NCBI RefSeq assembly: GCF_020532645.1
Contig: NZ_JAJAUZ010000009.1
Coordinates: 62,001-126,000, forward strand
Reading direction: 5' to 3'
Length of the DNA stretch: 64,000 bases
Origin: Streptomyces bambusae
Lineage (GTDB): Bacteria; Actinomycetota; Actinomycetes; Streptomycetales; Streptomycetaceae
Positions within the stretch are counted from its first letter, which is position 1. Each line of letters opens with the position of its first letter. The position numbers and the translations under genes are program-made. The notes under the pieces are model-generated. The model did not search any database and was not told the origin of the DNA. It saw only the letters and a program-made list of their open reading frames with translations. Shown here one piece after another: positions 16,164 through 25,369 of this stretch.

Positions 16164-16787
16164 ATGCGCGATCCCCGCACCGACCCGGAGCTGATGGTTC
16201 TGATCCGGCGTTTCGTCGCGCCCGGTCGGCGGTACATGCGGCTGGGCGGCAGCTCCCTGCAGTTGCGCGGGCCCGAGCGCGAACTGTTCATGAGGGAGCT
16301 GGCTCAGGCGGCCGCGGAGATCACTCCCGCTGAACTCGGCATCCTCCTGGAGGGCGGGTGGCGCGAGCGCAGGACCGCCTGCTGGCTGATCGCCGTGGCC
16401 GGCAGGACCGAGTTCCGCGGCCGCATCGGCGAACTCCTGGTGGCCGGCGGCGGCCCCTACGGCGGGGCGTTCTGCCACGCCCTGGCCACCTTCGGCACCA
16501 GCGCGGACGCCGACCTGGTGTGCCGCTACCTCGATCGCCACCTGCCGCAACCGGACCTCGTCTGGGACCAGACGCACGCGCTCAGCACCCTGCTCCACCT
16601 CGACGCCGTCCTCGGTACCGACCGGGCGGCCCCGTACCTCGCCCCCGGCGGCCTGTGGCAACGCTGGACCGAGACCACGCCGAACAGCGTGCGGGACCCT
16701 TACGAGTACCGCCGGATCGTGGCACAACTCTGCGCCTTCACCACGGAGTGCACCGACCTGCACACCTCGGCCAGTACCGGGCTTTGA
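16164..16787 (+). CDS. DUF6000 family protein
   Basis: 207 residues from ATG 16164, with AAGGA upstream; an earlier in-frame GTG at 16131 is less likely. The alignment pattern REITxAELxxLLEGGWRER (here ITPAELGILLEGGWRERRTA), FRGRIGELLVAGGGPYGG, then YLDRHLPQPDLVWDQTHALSTLLHLDAVLGTDRAAPYLAPGGLWQRW fits DUF6000, an uncharacterised, probably helical-repeat family with HEAT-like pairs. Cytoplasmic; no partner gene is obvious. Confidence 0.78.
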   Translation: MRDPRTDPELMVLIRRFVAPGRRYMRLGGSSLQLRGPERELFMRELAQAAAEITPAELGILLEGGWRERRTACWLIAVAGRTEFRGRIGELLVAGGGPYGGAFCHALATFGTSADADLVCRYLDRHLPQPDLVWDQTHALSTLLHLDAVLGTDRAAPYLAPGGLWQRWTETTPNSVRDPYEYRRIVAQLCAFTTECTDLHTSASTGL

Positions 16788-16853
16788 CCCTCCCGGGCCG
16801 ACGGGCCGCCGTTGCGCAGGTGCGGAGCCAGGCCTGCTCGCTCCGGCGTTGCG

Positions 16854-18899
16854 TCACTCGGCGCCGGGCAGGAAGTCGGCGACCAGGGTGGCGAATTCCT
16901 CGGGGGTGAGGATGCGGATGGACAGTTCCTCGGCCTTGGTGCGCTTGGAGCCGGCCTTTTCGCCCGCCACCAGGAGGGTGGTGCGCTTGGAGACCGACGA
17001 CGAGGCCTTTCCGCCGGCGCGCTCGACGAGTTCGTTCATCTCGTTGCGGGACAGCGCCGCGAGGGGGCCGCTCATGGAGCCGGTGACGACGACGGCCTCG
17101 CCGGTCAGCGGGCCGCCCGCCGGCTGCTCGGTGTCGTCGCCCTCGGCAGCCGCGGGCTGCTGCGGCTCGGTGACCTGCGTACCGACCTCCAGGGCCTGGA
17201 GCTTGTCGAGGAGCGGGGCGAGTTCGACGAGTTCGGCCGCGATCACGCGGGCCTTCTCGGTGCCGATGCCGTCGACGCCGGCCAGGGTGTCCGCGTCGGC
17301 GGCGCGGATCGCGGCCATCGAGCCGAAGTGGGCGGCGATCCGGCGGGACATCGTGCGTCCGGTGCCGCGGACGCCGAGGGCGCAGAACACCCGGTTGAGC
17401 GCGGCCCCGCGGGCGGTTTCGATCGCGGTCAGGAGGTTGCCGGCGCTGGTCTCGCCCATCCGTTCCAGGCCGAGGAGCTGCTCGTGGGTCAGCGTGAAGA
17501 GGTCGGCGATGTCCTTGACCAGCCCGGCTTCCACCAGTTGGACCGCGCGGGTGCCGCCGAGGCCCTCGATGTCGAGCTGGTCCCGGCCGGCCGCGTAGAT
17601 CACCGAGGCCACGGCCTGGCAGCTGCGGCCGCGTACGCACCGCCACCGCTGCTCGGAGGTGTCGATCGCGTCGCCGCAGCGGGGGCACGCCTCGGGGAAG
17701 ACGATCGGGGTCTCGGCGCCGGTGCGCTGGTCGACCAGCGGTGCCTCGACCCGGGGGATCACGTCGCCGGCCCGGTAGACGAACACCTGGTCGCCGACCA
17801 TCAGCCCGCGACGGGTGATGTCGGACGGGTTGTGCAGCGTGGCGTAGGTGACGGTCACGCCGTCGATGACCACGGGCTCCAAGACCGCGCGCGGGGCGAT
17901 GATCCCGGTCCGGCCGACGTTCCACTCCACCGCCAGCAGGCGCGTGACCTTGTGTTCGGCGGCCAGCTTGCGGGCCACCGCCCACCTGGGGGCGCGCGAG
18001 CCGTTGCCGGCCTGGCGCTGGTCCTCGGCGGTGTCGGCCTTGACGACGACGCCGTCGATGCCGAACGGAAGGTCCGCGCGCAGGCCGGCGATCACGTCGA
18101 TACGTTCCTGCACCTGCTCCACGGTGTCGTGGCGCATGGGCGCGGCGGCCGTGCCGGCGGCCGTGTTCGCGCCGAGCACGGCCAGTCGCTCCAGCAGGGC
18201 GAGGTGGCCGAGGTCGTCCAGACCGATCGCGCCGTAGGCGAAGAAGGTCAGCTCGATCCGGTACGGCCGGTCCTTGGCCCGCAGCGTGCCGGCGGCTCCG
18301 CTGCGCGGGTGCGCGAACGGCGTGGCCTCGTGGGCGAGCCGGATCCGGTTGGCCTCCTCGAACTGGGCGGTCGTCAGGAGCACCTCGCCGCGCAGTTCGA
18401 CGTCGATCGGCTCGGTGAGCACCGGCGGCAGGCCGAGGACGGCGTCGGCAGTGTGGGTGATGTCCTCGCCGGCGAGGCCGTCGCCGCGGGTGAGGACCTG
18501 GACGAGCCGGCCGCCGCGGTAGCGGGCGGCGACCGCGAGGCCGTCGAGCTTCGGCTCCACGCACCAGCCGGCCACGGGACGCCCCAGCCGCCGTTCCAGC
18601 CCTGCGGCCCACTCGGTCAGCTCGTCGGCGTCGAAGACGTTGTCGAGGGAGAGCATCGGCACCGAGTGCGGCACGTCGCCCTGCACGGCGCCGCCCGCGA
18701 CCTTCCCGGTCGGCGACTCGGCGAGCGCCTCGTCCGGGTGGGCCTCCTCGTACGCGGCGATGGCGCGCAGCAGCGCGTCGTACTCGTCGTCACCGAGAGG
18801 GGTGGTCCCGTCGCCGTAGTAGGCGGCCGAAGCCGCCAGGGCGGTCGTGACGGCCTCCGTGTAGGCGGCGGGCGAGAGCAGGGCTGTGTTGTCCGTCAT
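16854..18899 (-). CDS. ligA: NAD-dependent DNA ligase LigA
   Basis: 681 residues from ATG 18899; ATG 18911 is a possible alternative. The adenylation domain contains the nucleotidyl Lys in CVEPKLDG (residue 117). It is followed by the OB fold, a four-Cys zinc finger ([23 protein letters not shown]), helix-hairpin-helix repeats ([30 protein letters not shown]) and a C-terminal BRCT domain. All ligase elements are complete. Streptomyces usually carries an essential ligA elsewhere, and a gene in this kind of accessory context may be the second copy. I cannot tell which from the window. Confidence 0.92.
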   Translation of the reverse strand: MTDNTALLSPAAYTEAVTTALAASAAYYGDGTTPLGDDEYDALLRAIAAYEEAHPDEALAESPTGKVAGGAVQGDVPHSVPMLSLDNVFDADELTEWAAGLERRLGRPVAGWCVEPKLDGLAVAARYRGGRLVQVLTRGDGLAGEDITHTADAVLGLPPVLTEPIDVELRGEVLLTTAQFEEANRIRLAHEATPFAHPRSGAAGTLRAKDRPYRIELTFFAYGAIGLDDLGHLALLERLAVLGANTAAGTAAAPMRHDTVEQVQERIDVIAGLRADLPFGIDGVVVKADTAEDQRQAGNGSRAPRWAVARKLAAEHKVTRLLAVEWNVGRTGIIAPRAVLEPVVIDGVTVTYATLHNPSDITRRGLMVGDQVFVYRAGDVIPRVEAPLVDQRTGAETPIVFPEACPRCGDAIDTSEQRWRCVRGRSCQAVASVIYAAGRDQLDIEGLGGTRAVQLVEAGLVKDIADLFTLTHEQLLGLERMGETSAGNLLTAIETARGAALNRVFCALGVRGTGRTMSRRIAAHFGSMAAIRAADADTLAGVDGIGTEKARVIAAELVELAPLLDKLQALEVGTQVTEPQQPAAAEGDDTEQPAGGPLTGEAVVVTGSMSGPLAALSRNEMNELVERAGGKASSSVSKRTTLLVAGEKAGSKRTKAEELSIRILTPEEFATLVADFLPGAE

Positions 18900-19131
18900 G
18901 CAGGTCATCATGCTGCCCGGCACTGACAACGCCCCCTCCCGGCAGCGCCGGTGCGTGGCCGAAACCGGTCCGCCCGGCGGGTCGGACGGGTGTCCGGGTG
19001 CGGCCCGTGACCTGGGGAAGCGCCGTGCCGTTCCGGCATGTGGCGCGATTCCTGCCGGCCGGCCGCGAGCGGGTACTGTCGCCCGGTCACGGACGGCAAC
19101 CGGGTCGTCCGTACGACCCGGGAGGACCGAC

Positions 19132-19473
19132 ATGACCGATCTCGACTCGCTGCGGACGAGCCTTGCGTCGGGTGAGCACGAGTTCGCCGACACCCTGGCC
19201 TTCGTCGCCGAGCACTACGCGTACCGGCCGCAGGCGTTCCGCAACGGGGACGTGGACAACGCCGCGGGCACGAACGAGGGTTCCTGCAAGACGCTGGGCC
19301 TGGCCCTGCTGGAGGGGCTGAGCGACCGGGAAGCGCTGCTGGCGTTCGGCGAGCACTACCGCAGCGTGCTGGCGACCCCGGACGGCACCGACCACGCGAA
19401 CATCCGCAGCCTCATGGCCCACGGCCTGTCCGGCGTGACGTTCACTTCGCAGCCGCTGACCCGCAAGAGCTGA
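19132..19473 (+). CDS. HopJ-type family protein
   Basis: 113 residues from ATG 19132 with GGGAGGA. The sequence [63 protein letters not shown] matches the HopJ family, annotated as type III effectors from Pseudomonas syringae but widespread in free-living bacteria. The name should not be taken as evidence for secretion here. Function unknown; a small cytoplasmic alpha/beta protein. An 8-bp hairpin follows. Confidence 0.85.
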   Translation: MTDLDSLRTSLASGEHEFADTLAFVAEHYAYRPQAFRNGDVDNAAGTNEGSCKTLGLALLEGLSDREALLAFGEHYRSVLATPDGTDHANIRSLMAHGLSGVTFTSQPLTRKS

Positions 19474-19480
19474 ACGGGAG

Positions 19481-19501
19481 CCCGGCGAGCGGTTCGCCGG
19501 G
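19481..19501 (+). terminator. Hairpin after the HopJ gene
   Basis: CCCGGCGA (19481-19488) pairs with TCGCCGGG (19494-19501), five-base loop, eight bases after the stop of the HopJ gene. Confidence 0.45.
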
Positions 19502-19628
19502 GCTGCCCGAAGAGGTGCCCCCGGGGGTGTCCTTCCGTGCGCAGCGGAGCAGTGCCCGGCCATGGAATTCTCGGCCGTGCCGGTCATGAGGACCGGATGT
19601 CGAACCGAATTCCGAGAACGGGGCAGCC

Positions 19629-20477
19629 GTGCAGCCGAACGAGTACTATTTCACGGGAGATCCGGGGCGACCGGATTACCTCATCCGCCTTTCCTACGAC
19701 GGTCACGAATACCTCCTGACGGACTTCTACGGGCGTGGCGTCGGAACGGCCGTGGCGATGAAGAACGACAACCTCAAGCACCTCAAGACCATCATCACCG
19801 AACGGGGTGGTGGTCTCGGGGCGCTCCTCCTCTACGCATTCGCCTCGAGCACCGATGCGACGGACGTCATTTCCACCGGCACGGTCGCCCTCGACCAGCA
19901 GGGGTTCTACCGGCACATGGGCTTCGCGATCCCTCCGGAGCGGACGAAGAACGCCGAGCAGCGCTACGAAGCGGTCCAGAAGGAATTGAAGGCCGCGGGT
20001 CGCGACATCACGCGGGATGAGTTCGTCGCGGTGATGCTGCGGACCGAGAACTGGTACGTCGAGAAGGACGTGCTGCGCGAGAAGGCCGGGGCAAGTGCCA
20101 CCAAGGCGTGGCGGAAGCTGGATTTCGCCGCCTCGCAGGACGCCATTCTCGGCGGGATCAACCAGGCTTACATGACGGCCAAGGACCACTACTCGACGCT
20201 TTTCGACCACATGCAGTCGTCGCAGCTCCCGATCGACCGTCTCCACGAGGACGAGAAGCTGGGAGTCGACGGCGTTCGGCAGCTGCTCGTCGGTCTCACG
20301 GATTCCGCCGACGCATTCGCTGCCCTGAAGGACGATCTGGACATGTACCTCGAATTCATATCGGACCTTCCGGGAGTTGCACCGGTGCGCATGCTGCTTC
20401 GGTCGCAAGCCGCGGAGATCGCCGGCTACGCCGAGTTCGCGGCCAACGCGAGCGCCCCGCTCCCGGCGTACGGCTGA
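19629..20477 (+). CDS. Unknown protein with GNAT-like N-terminal region
   Basis: 282 residues from GTG 19629, six bases after an AACGGGGC stretch. Residues ~10-105 look like a GNAT acetyltransferase core: beta strands around LIRLSYDGHEYLLTDFYGRGVG, an acetyl-CoA-loop-like ERGGGLGALLLYAF (R-x-x-G-x-G), and QQGFYRHMGFAIPP, the usual late GNAT motif. The remaining ~180 residues are helical and not recognised. The reading frame has more A/T third positions than its neighbours and Tyr/Lys-rich composition, so recent acquisition is possible. Catalysis and substrate are not known. Confidence 0.65.
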   Translation: MQPNEYYFTGDPGRPDYLIRLSYDGHEYLLTDFYGRGVGTAVAMKNDNLKHLKTIITERGGGLGALLLYAFASSTDATDVISTGTVALDQQGFYRHMGFAIPPERTKNAEQRYEAVQKELKAAGRDITRDEFVAVMLRTENWYVEKDVLREKAGASATKAWRKLDFAASQDAILGGINQAYMTAKDHYSTLFDHMQSSQLPIDRLHEDEKLGVDGVRQLLVGLTDSADAFAALKDDLDMYLEFISDLPGVAPVRMLLRSQAAEIAGYAEFAANASAPLPAYG

Positions 20478-20594
20478 GCGGGAAGCAGCGTCACACGGCG
20501 GTGCGGATGCGGTGGGCGCCTTGTCCGAAAGGCCGCATCGCTCCGGCAGCGCGCCCGTAGGCTGGCCGCGTCGGACAGAGGAGGAGCGTGGTCG

Positions 20595-21584
20595 ATGCAG
20601 CATCCGCCGGCGACGACGGGCAGGACGGCCGAGCGTCTGTACACCCGGGAGCTGGACGAGGCGGCGGCGTGGATGCGGTCCGCCCACGGGACGAGCCTGC
20701 GCATGGGTGCCCCGCCCCCCGGACGTTCGTTCCTGTACCGGCGCGATGCCGTCGGTCCGGTGGCGGTGAGCGTGCTGAGGCTGGCCGCCCCGTGCCGGTA
20801 CACCAGCGAGCCGCTCGGCACTCTCGCGGTCACCGAGGTACGGGCGGGCCGCTTCGCCCGCACCTGCGGCAAGGACACCACCCGCGCCGCCGCCGGTGAC
20901 GTCATGGTCGCGTCGCATCCCGGCCTGCCCTACGAGGGCCGTCTCGCCGACGCCGAACTCCGGGCCGTCGCAATCGCCTGGCCGACGCTGCACCGCGTCA
21001 CCGGGCTCGCACCGCAGGACGCCCGGCCGCGGCTGACAGGCCTCCGGCCCCTGCCGCCGCAGGACGCCGCCCGCTGGCGGCGCACGGTCGACTACGTCGC
21101 CTCCGAGGTGCTGACCGCCGCCGGTCCGGACGACGAGCTGCTGCTGGACGCGGCGACGCGGCTGCTGGCGGCCATGGCCCTGTCCCTGTTCATCGAGCCG
21201 CTCGGCCACCCGTCCTCTCCCGGGGACGGGCGTGACGCCGCCCCCGCCACCGTGCGCCGGGCCGTCGCCTTCATCGAGGAGTCCGCCCACCGGCCGATCG
21301 CCCTGGCCGACATCGCGCAGGCGGCCTCCGTCACGCCCCGCGCGCTGCAGTACGCCTTCCGCCGGCACCTGGACACCACACCGCTGGCCCATCTCCGACG
21401 GGTGCGCCTGTCCCACGCCCATGAGGAGTTGTGTGCGGCTGACCCGGGCAGCCCGGTCACCGTGACCGCCGTCGCGGCCCGATGGGGCTTCCTCCACCAG
21501 GGCCGCTTCGCCGCCGCCTACCGCCAGGCCTACGGCCGTACTCCCGGGCAGACGCTCCGCGATTCCACCGGACGCTCCACGTGA
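20595..21584 (+). CDS. AraC-family transcriptional regulator
   Basis: 329 residues from ATG 20595, with GAGGAG upstream. The N-terminal ~200 residues form a cupin-like sensor of the AraC-binding-domain-like type (PCRYTSEPLGTLAVTEVRAG). The C-terminal double HTH is clear: RPIALADIAQAASVTPRALQYAFRRHLDTTPLAHLRRVRLSHAHEEL and VTAVAARWGFLHQGRFAAAYRQAYGRTPGQTL. It stands alone, converging with a hypothetical gene, so its target cannot be inferred from context. Confidence 0.9.
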   Translation: MQHPPATTGRTAERLYTRELDEAAAWMRSAHGTSLRMGAPPPGRSFLYRRDAVGPVAVSVLRLAAPCRYTSEPLGTLAVTEVRAGRFARTCGKDTTRAAAGDVMVASHPGLPYEGRLADAELRAVAIAWPTLHRVTGLAPQDARPRLTGLRPLPPQDAARWRRTVDYVASEVLTAAGPDDELLLDAATRLLAAMALSLFIEPLGHPSSPGDGRDAAPATVRRAVAFIEESAHRPIALADIAQAASVTPRALQYAFRRHLDTTPLAHLRRVRLSHAHEELCAADPGSPVTVTAVAARWGFLHQGRFAAAYRQAYGRTPGQTLRDSTGRST

Positions 21585-21611
21585 TCACGGATTCGACCCG
21601 GACGGGACCGG

Positions 21612-22109
21612 TCAGGCCACCGGGTCCGGTTCGCCGGAGCCGGCGTGCCCCGCGACGCGGCTCGCCCCTACAAGGGTGAGGGTGCCGTGCAGACGGCGTA
21701 CGGCCCGCTCTGCGTCCCGGAGTTCCGCGGCCGTGGGCAGGACCGTGCCGAACGAGTGCCGGACGTCCACCGCCAGGGAACGCCACCGCAGGACGGGCAC
21801 GAACGAGGCACTGGCCTGTGCCAGCAGCCAGGCCAGCTGTCCGTGGGTGCGGGCCGTGCCGAGGGCCAGGCAGGACAGGGCTTCCCGCAGGTGCTCCAGG
21901 CGCTCGATGACCGGCAGCGCCTCCTGCGCGGCGGCGGGGCCGACGGCCTCTGCCAGGCCGTCGGCGGTCCGCCGGGCCAGCTCCGCGTCCGACGGGCCCA
22001 CCTCCCACGCGCCCTGCCGCAGCTGGGCCTCGGCCTCCAGGAGGAGCACCTCGATCCGCGCGTCCATGCCCGGGAGCGGCCGTGGGGTGGGCGTGCCGTA
22101 CGAGTCCAT
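21612..22109 (-). CDS. Hypothetical protein
   Basis: 165 residues from ATG 22109 (weak ribosome site; the longer frame to 22238 is Pro-rich and less likely). The product is helical and Ala/Leu-rich (ARIEVLLLEAEAQLRQGAWEVG, AVGPAAAQEALPVIERLEHLREAL). I do not recognise a family. It resembles helical-bundle proteins and may be cytoplasmic. The 223 bp between it and the YihY gene (22110-22332) hold no other gene. Confidence 0.5.
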   Translation of the reverse strand: MDSYGTPTPRPLPGMDARIEVLLLEAEAQLRQGAWEVGPSDAELARRTADGLAEAVGPAAAQEALPVIERLEHLREALSCLALGTARTHGQLAWLLAQASASFVPVLRWRSLAVDVRHSFGTVLPTAAELRDAERAVRRLHGTLTLVGASRVAGHAGSGEPDPVA

Positions 22110-22332
22110 GGAGATGCCGCTTCCGATCGGGTCGGGCGAGGGAACCGGACCTGACAGCGGATACGGCCAGGCGGAGGGCGGTGCCGGTCCGGCCTGCCGC
22201 CCCGCACAGAAGCGTGCCTCGTGCCCGCCTGACCCCACAGCCCCGGGAACGAAGAGGACGCGGACGGGAACAGCCGCGAAACGAAGGCCTGCGCAGCCCC
22301 GGCCCTCCCCCGCGGTGCGTCCCCGGACGCGC

Positions 22333-23283
22333 TCACTCCGGGCGGCGGCGGTCCTCTTCGCTCCACGTGCGGGTGTCCCGGGGCTCCACGTAGGGCTCTT
22401 CGTCCTCGGGCAGACCGGCTGCGACGGCCCGCCTGCGCACCAGCTCGGCGTCGAACTCCAGGCCCAGGAGGACGGCCAGGTTGGTGATCCACAGCCACAC
22501 CAGGAAGATGATCACGCCGGCGAGGGTGCCGTACGTCCTGTTGAACGAGCCGAAGTGCGCCGCGTAGAAGGCGAAGCCCGAGGAGGCGGCCATCCAGATC
22601 ACCAGGGCCAGGAAGCTCCCGGGGGTGATCCACCGGAAGCCGCGGCCCTTCGCGTTCGGGGCCGCCCCGTACAGGATCGCGATCATGGTCGTCACCAGCA
22701 GGACCAGGACCGGCCACTTCGCGATCGACCACACGGTCATGGCGGTGTCGCCCACACCGAGGGCCGTGCCCGCCTCCCTCGCCAGCGCGCCGGTGAACAC
22801 CACGATCAGGGCGCCCGCCACCGCCAGGACCATCAGGGTGACCGTCAGCGCCAGACGGAGCGTCAGGATCCGCCACAGCGGCCGGCCCTCGGGCACGTCG
22901 TAGACGGCGTTGGACGTGCGGATGAACGCGGCGACGTAGCCGGAGGCCGACCAGATCGCGACGACCAGGCCCACGACCGCCAGGACCGAGCCGATGCCGG
23001 CGTCGTCCCGCAGCTGCCGGACCGCATCGGTGATCACTTCGCTCGCGGAGCCGGGCGTGAGCTTCTGCACGCTGTCCAGGACCTGTGCGGTCGCCGCATC
23101 TCCGGCGATGCCGAGCAGGGAGACCAGCACCAGCAGGGCCGGGAAGAGGGCCAGCACCCCGAAGTAGGTCAGGGCGGCGGCCCGGTCGAGGAGCTCGTCC
23201 TCCTTGAACTCCTTGAGCGTGCCGCGCACCACCGCCTTCCACGAGTCCTTCGTCAGCTCCGAGGGCGACCGCGGCGCCTTCAT
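22333..23283 (-). CDS. YihY/BrkB-family inner membrane protein
   Basis: 316 residues from ATG 23283, overlapping the preceding stop (ATGA). The family signatures are ELLDRAAALTYFGVLALFPALLVLVSLLGI near the N-terminus, WSASGYVAAFIRTSNAVYDVPEGRP, YGAAPNAKGRGFRWITPGSFLALVIWMAAS, and YGTLAGVIIFLVWLWITNLAVLLGLEFDAEL. Six helices are predicted. The biochemical role of YihY/BrkB proteins is unsettled. It is the last gene of the methyltransferase-CDGSH-diiron protein operon, suggesting a membrane link for that pathway. Confidence 0.92.
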   Translation of the reverse strand: MKAPRSPSELTKDSWKAVVRGTLKEFKEDELLDRAAALTYFGVLALFPALLVLVSLLGIAGDAATAQVLDSVQKLTPGSASEVITDAVRQLRDDAGIGSVLAVVGLVVAIWSASGYVAAFIRTSNAVYDVPEGRPLWRILTLRLALTVTLMVLAVAGALIVVFTGALAREAGTALGVGDTAMTVWSIAKWPVLVLLVTTMIAILYGAAPNAKGRGFRWITPGSFLALVIWMAASSGFAFYAAHFGSFNRTYGTLAGVIIFLVWLWITNLAVLLGLEFDAELVRRRAVAAGLPEDEEPYVEPRDTRTWSEEDRRRPE

Positions 23284-24323
23284 GCGCCCGCCCCGGCCGG
23301 GGCGGGCAGCGGCCTGCGCAGCGCACTGCGCCCCTGGTCCCAGGCGCGGCGCACGTGGCCGGCGAGGCGCTCCTCCAGCAGGAGCGTCGCGGCGCAGCCG
23401 AAGGCGACGTCGGCCTCCAGGCCGGGTGCGTCCGCGAGGAGGCCGCCGACGACGTCCCGGCGCACGACCTGTTCGTGGACGGCGTCGGCTTCCACGTGCT
23501 CGGCGTAGAAGTGCTCGGCTGCAGAGCCGGCCCCGCAGCGCCGCATGGCCTTGGCGAGGCGCCGTGAGCCGGGCGAGGAGGTGACCTCCACGCAGGCGAA
23601 GTGGCCGACGAGGGCGCCGCGCAGGGCACGGTGGAGTCCGAAGAGCGACATCAGGTTCACGGTGGCGAGGAGCGGTGCCGGGGCGTGGTCCAGGTAGCGG
23701 CCGTAGCCGGTGTCGAGGCCGAGGTCGGCCATCAGGTCGGCGAAGAGCCGTGCGTGGATCCGGTCGGGCCGGCCGGCGCCGAACTCGTCGTACTCGATGG
23801 CGACCATGGCGGCCTTGGCGCGGCCGGTGAGCCGGGGGATGACCCAGGCGTGCGGGTCGGCTTCCTTGAGGTGGTAGAGGGAGCGGAGGGCGGCGTACTC
23901 GCGCAGCTGCCACGGCTCCCCCGTGGTTTCGAGGCGGTGGCTGAGGCTGCCGGAGAGGTCGGCCGGCTCCACCAGCAGCGGCGCGAAGGCGTCCTCGACC
24001 GTCCGGGGCGCGTCGGAGAGTTCGCTGCGCAGCGCGCGCAGGAAGTGCGTCTCCAGGGCTTCGCGCAGCCGCAGCAGGTCCGGGTCCCATTCCCGTTCGT
24101 CGGGAACGCCGTCGAAGCCGCGGTAGTGGAGTTCGTACAGGAGGTAGAGGGCGAGCTGGAGGTCATCGCCCCACGGGTCGGCCTCCGGTACGGACCCGGC
24201 GCCGTACTGCGGTGCTCCGCCGCGCCGCAGCGCCGTCACCAGGGCGCGGGAGAGGCTGCCGCGTCCCTCGGCCAGGCGGGGTCCGGCGGCGGGGGGTGTC
24301 GGATGCGGGCCGGGAGCGGGCAT
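23280..24323 (-). CDS. Heme-oxygenase-like diiron protein (iron-containing redox enzyme family)
   Basis: 347 residues from ATG 24323, whose A is the last base of the CDGSH stop (TGATG). The HDO fold ligand pattern is visible: E177 with D179/E180 in MVAIEYDEFGAGRPDRIH and H190, a likely earlier Glu in DLQLALYLLYELHYRGF, and the C-terminal AEHFYAEHVEADAVHEQVV helix that supplies further His/Glu. Family members are diiron oxidases or oxygenases acting on amino acids, fatty acids or cofactors. No substrate is known here. Overlapping genes on both sides indicate strict co-expression with the Fe-S protein and the membrane protein. Confidence 0.85.
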   Translation of the reverse strand: MPAPGPHPTPPAAGPRLAEGRGSLSRALVTALRRGGAPQYGAGSVPEADPWGDDLQLALYLLYELHYRGFDGVPDEREWDPDLLRLREALETHFLRALRSELSDAPRTVEDAFAPLLVEPADLSGSLSHRLETTGEPWQLREYAALRSLYHLKEADPHAWVIPRLTGRAKAAMVAIEYDEFGAGRPDRIHARLFADLMADLGLDTGYGRYLDHAPAPLLATVNLMSLFGLHRALRGALVGHFACVEVTSSPGSRRLAKAMRRCGAGSAAEHFYAEHVEADAVHEQVVRRDVVGGLLADAPGLEADVAFGCAATLLLEERLAGHVRRAWDQGRSALRRPLPAPAGAGA

Positions 24324-24610
24324 CAGGGCTTCCTCTTCTCGTGCGGGGCGGGCTGCTTCCGTTCGCGGGCCCGGTGGCTGGTGTCGCACCAGGGGTACGT
24401 GCGGCTGCGGCGGCAGGTGCACACGGCGACCATGAAGCGGTCGGACCGGGCGACGGTGCCGTCGTCCAGGACGATCTCGACCGGACCCTCGACGAGGACG
24501 GGGCCCTGGGGGTCGAGGGCCACCCGGCGGGCCGGCCGCGGACAGGGTGCAGGGGGCGCGGCGGGGGCCGGTGCGGTGGGGTGCGGGGTGATGTCAGAGG
24601 TGTCGGGCAC
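24323..24610 (-). CDS. CDGSH iron-sulfur domain protein
   Basis: 95 residues from GTG 24610, which lies inside the end of the methyltransferase gene (17-bp overlap). The CDGSH pattern C-x-C-x2-S-x3-P-x-C-D-x-S-H is exact (CTCRRSRTYPWCDTSH), with ligands C64, C66, C75 and H79 for one 2Fe-2S cluster. The domain is preceded by a short barrel (GPVLVEGPVEIVLDDGTVARSDRFMVAVC). The single cluster and soluble form suggest an electron carrier, most plausibly for the diiron protein encoded immediately downstream. Confidence 0.93.
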   Translation of the reverse strand: MPDTSDITPHPTAPAPAAPPAPCPRPARRVALDPQGPVLVEGPVEIVLDDGTVARSDRFMVAVCTCRRSRTYPWCDTSHRARERKQPAPHEKRKP

Positions 24611-25280
24611 GGATGACCACCAGTTCTTCCCAATCGTCGGATTCCGCCGCCAGGCCCTGCTGTTCCAGCCAGGTCCGACGCGAGCGCAGGACCGGGCCCC
24701 AGGGGACGCGGGCGCGGTCCGTGACGTCGGCGGACAGACCGGCTTCCCGCAGCCGGTCCAGGGTCTGCTGGGGTCCGCACAGCACCGAGTGCACCATGAG
24801 GAGCACGCCATGGCGGTGCAGCAGGGCGGGGGCGGCGTCGCAGATCCTGTCGATGACGCTGCGCCCGTCGGGTCCGGCGTCCCATGCCCGCTGCGGGCCG
24901 CGGGTCGGCAGCCGGTCCGAGGGGGCGGGCACGTACGGCGGGTTCGTCACCACCAGGTCGAAGCGGCGTCCTGCGGTGCGGGCCGCGAAGTCGCCGTGCA
25001 GCAGGCGCAGGGGCAGGCGGCGGCGCAGGGCGTTGATGCGGGCGGTCACCACTGCGGGCCAGGAGACGTCGACGGCCGTGACGGCGGCCCCCGTCCGTGC
25101 GGCCTCCAGGGCCAGCGCGCCGGTTCCGGTGCCGATTTCGAGGACGTCCGTACCGGGTCCGAGGTCTTCCCTGGCGAGTGCCGCGGCCAGCAGGCGGGTG
25201 TCCGGCTGCGGCCGGTAGACGCCGGGCAGGGCTACGAGCCCCGGGCGGAGCGTGGCCGAGGTCAGGGCCGTACTCGACAT
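24594..25280 (-). CDS. HemK2/MTQ2-like SAM-dependent methyltransferase
   Basis: 228 residues from ATG 25280 with GGAGGC. The class I methyltransferase motif is VLEIGTGTGALALEAA near residue 46, the acidic adenosine contact AVDVSWPAV follows, and the N6/N5-methylating signature NPPYVPAP is present. NPPY marks transfer to an amide nitrogen (as in HemK/PrmC release-factor methyltransferases) or to N6-adenine. The short length without an N-terminal helical domain fits the HemK2/MTQ2 type. First gene of the four-gene overlapping operon. Confidence 0.88.
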   Translation of the reverse strand: MSSTALTSATLRPGLVALPGVYRPQPDTRLLAAALAREDLGPGTDVLEIGTGTGALALEAARTGAAVTAVDVSWPAVVTARINALRRRLPLRLLHGDFAARTAGRRFDLVVTNPPYVPAPSDRLPTRGPQRAWDAGPDGRSVIDRICDAAPALLHRHGVLLMVHSVLCGPQQTLDRLREAGLSADVTDRARVPWGPVLRSRRTWLEQQGLAAESDDWEELVVIRARHL

Positions 25281-25369
25281 CGCGTGCCTCCTGGATCGGG
25301 TGGGGTGTGCGGATGCGGGGCGTCCGGCGCGGTGTGCGCGGGCCGGGTCCGTGGGGGCCGGTTGCGGAT

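Noticed and set aside
19132..19473. HopJ gene as evidence for type III secretion
   Set aside because: The family name comes from a plant pathogen. There are no secretion genes here, and the family occurs widely in non-pathogens.
19584..21497. Minus-strand open frame of 637 codons
   Set aside because: It covers three plus-strand genes with clear homologies (GNAT-like, AraC). No ribosome site, no domain.
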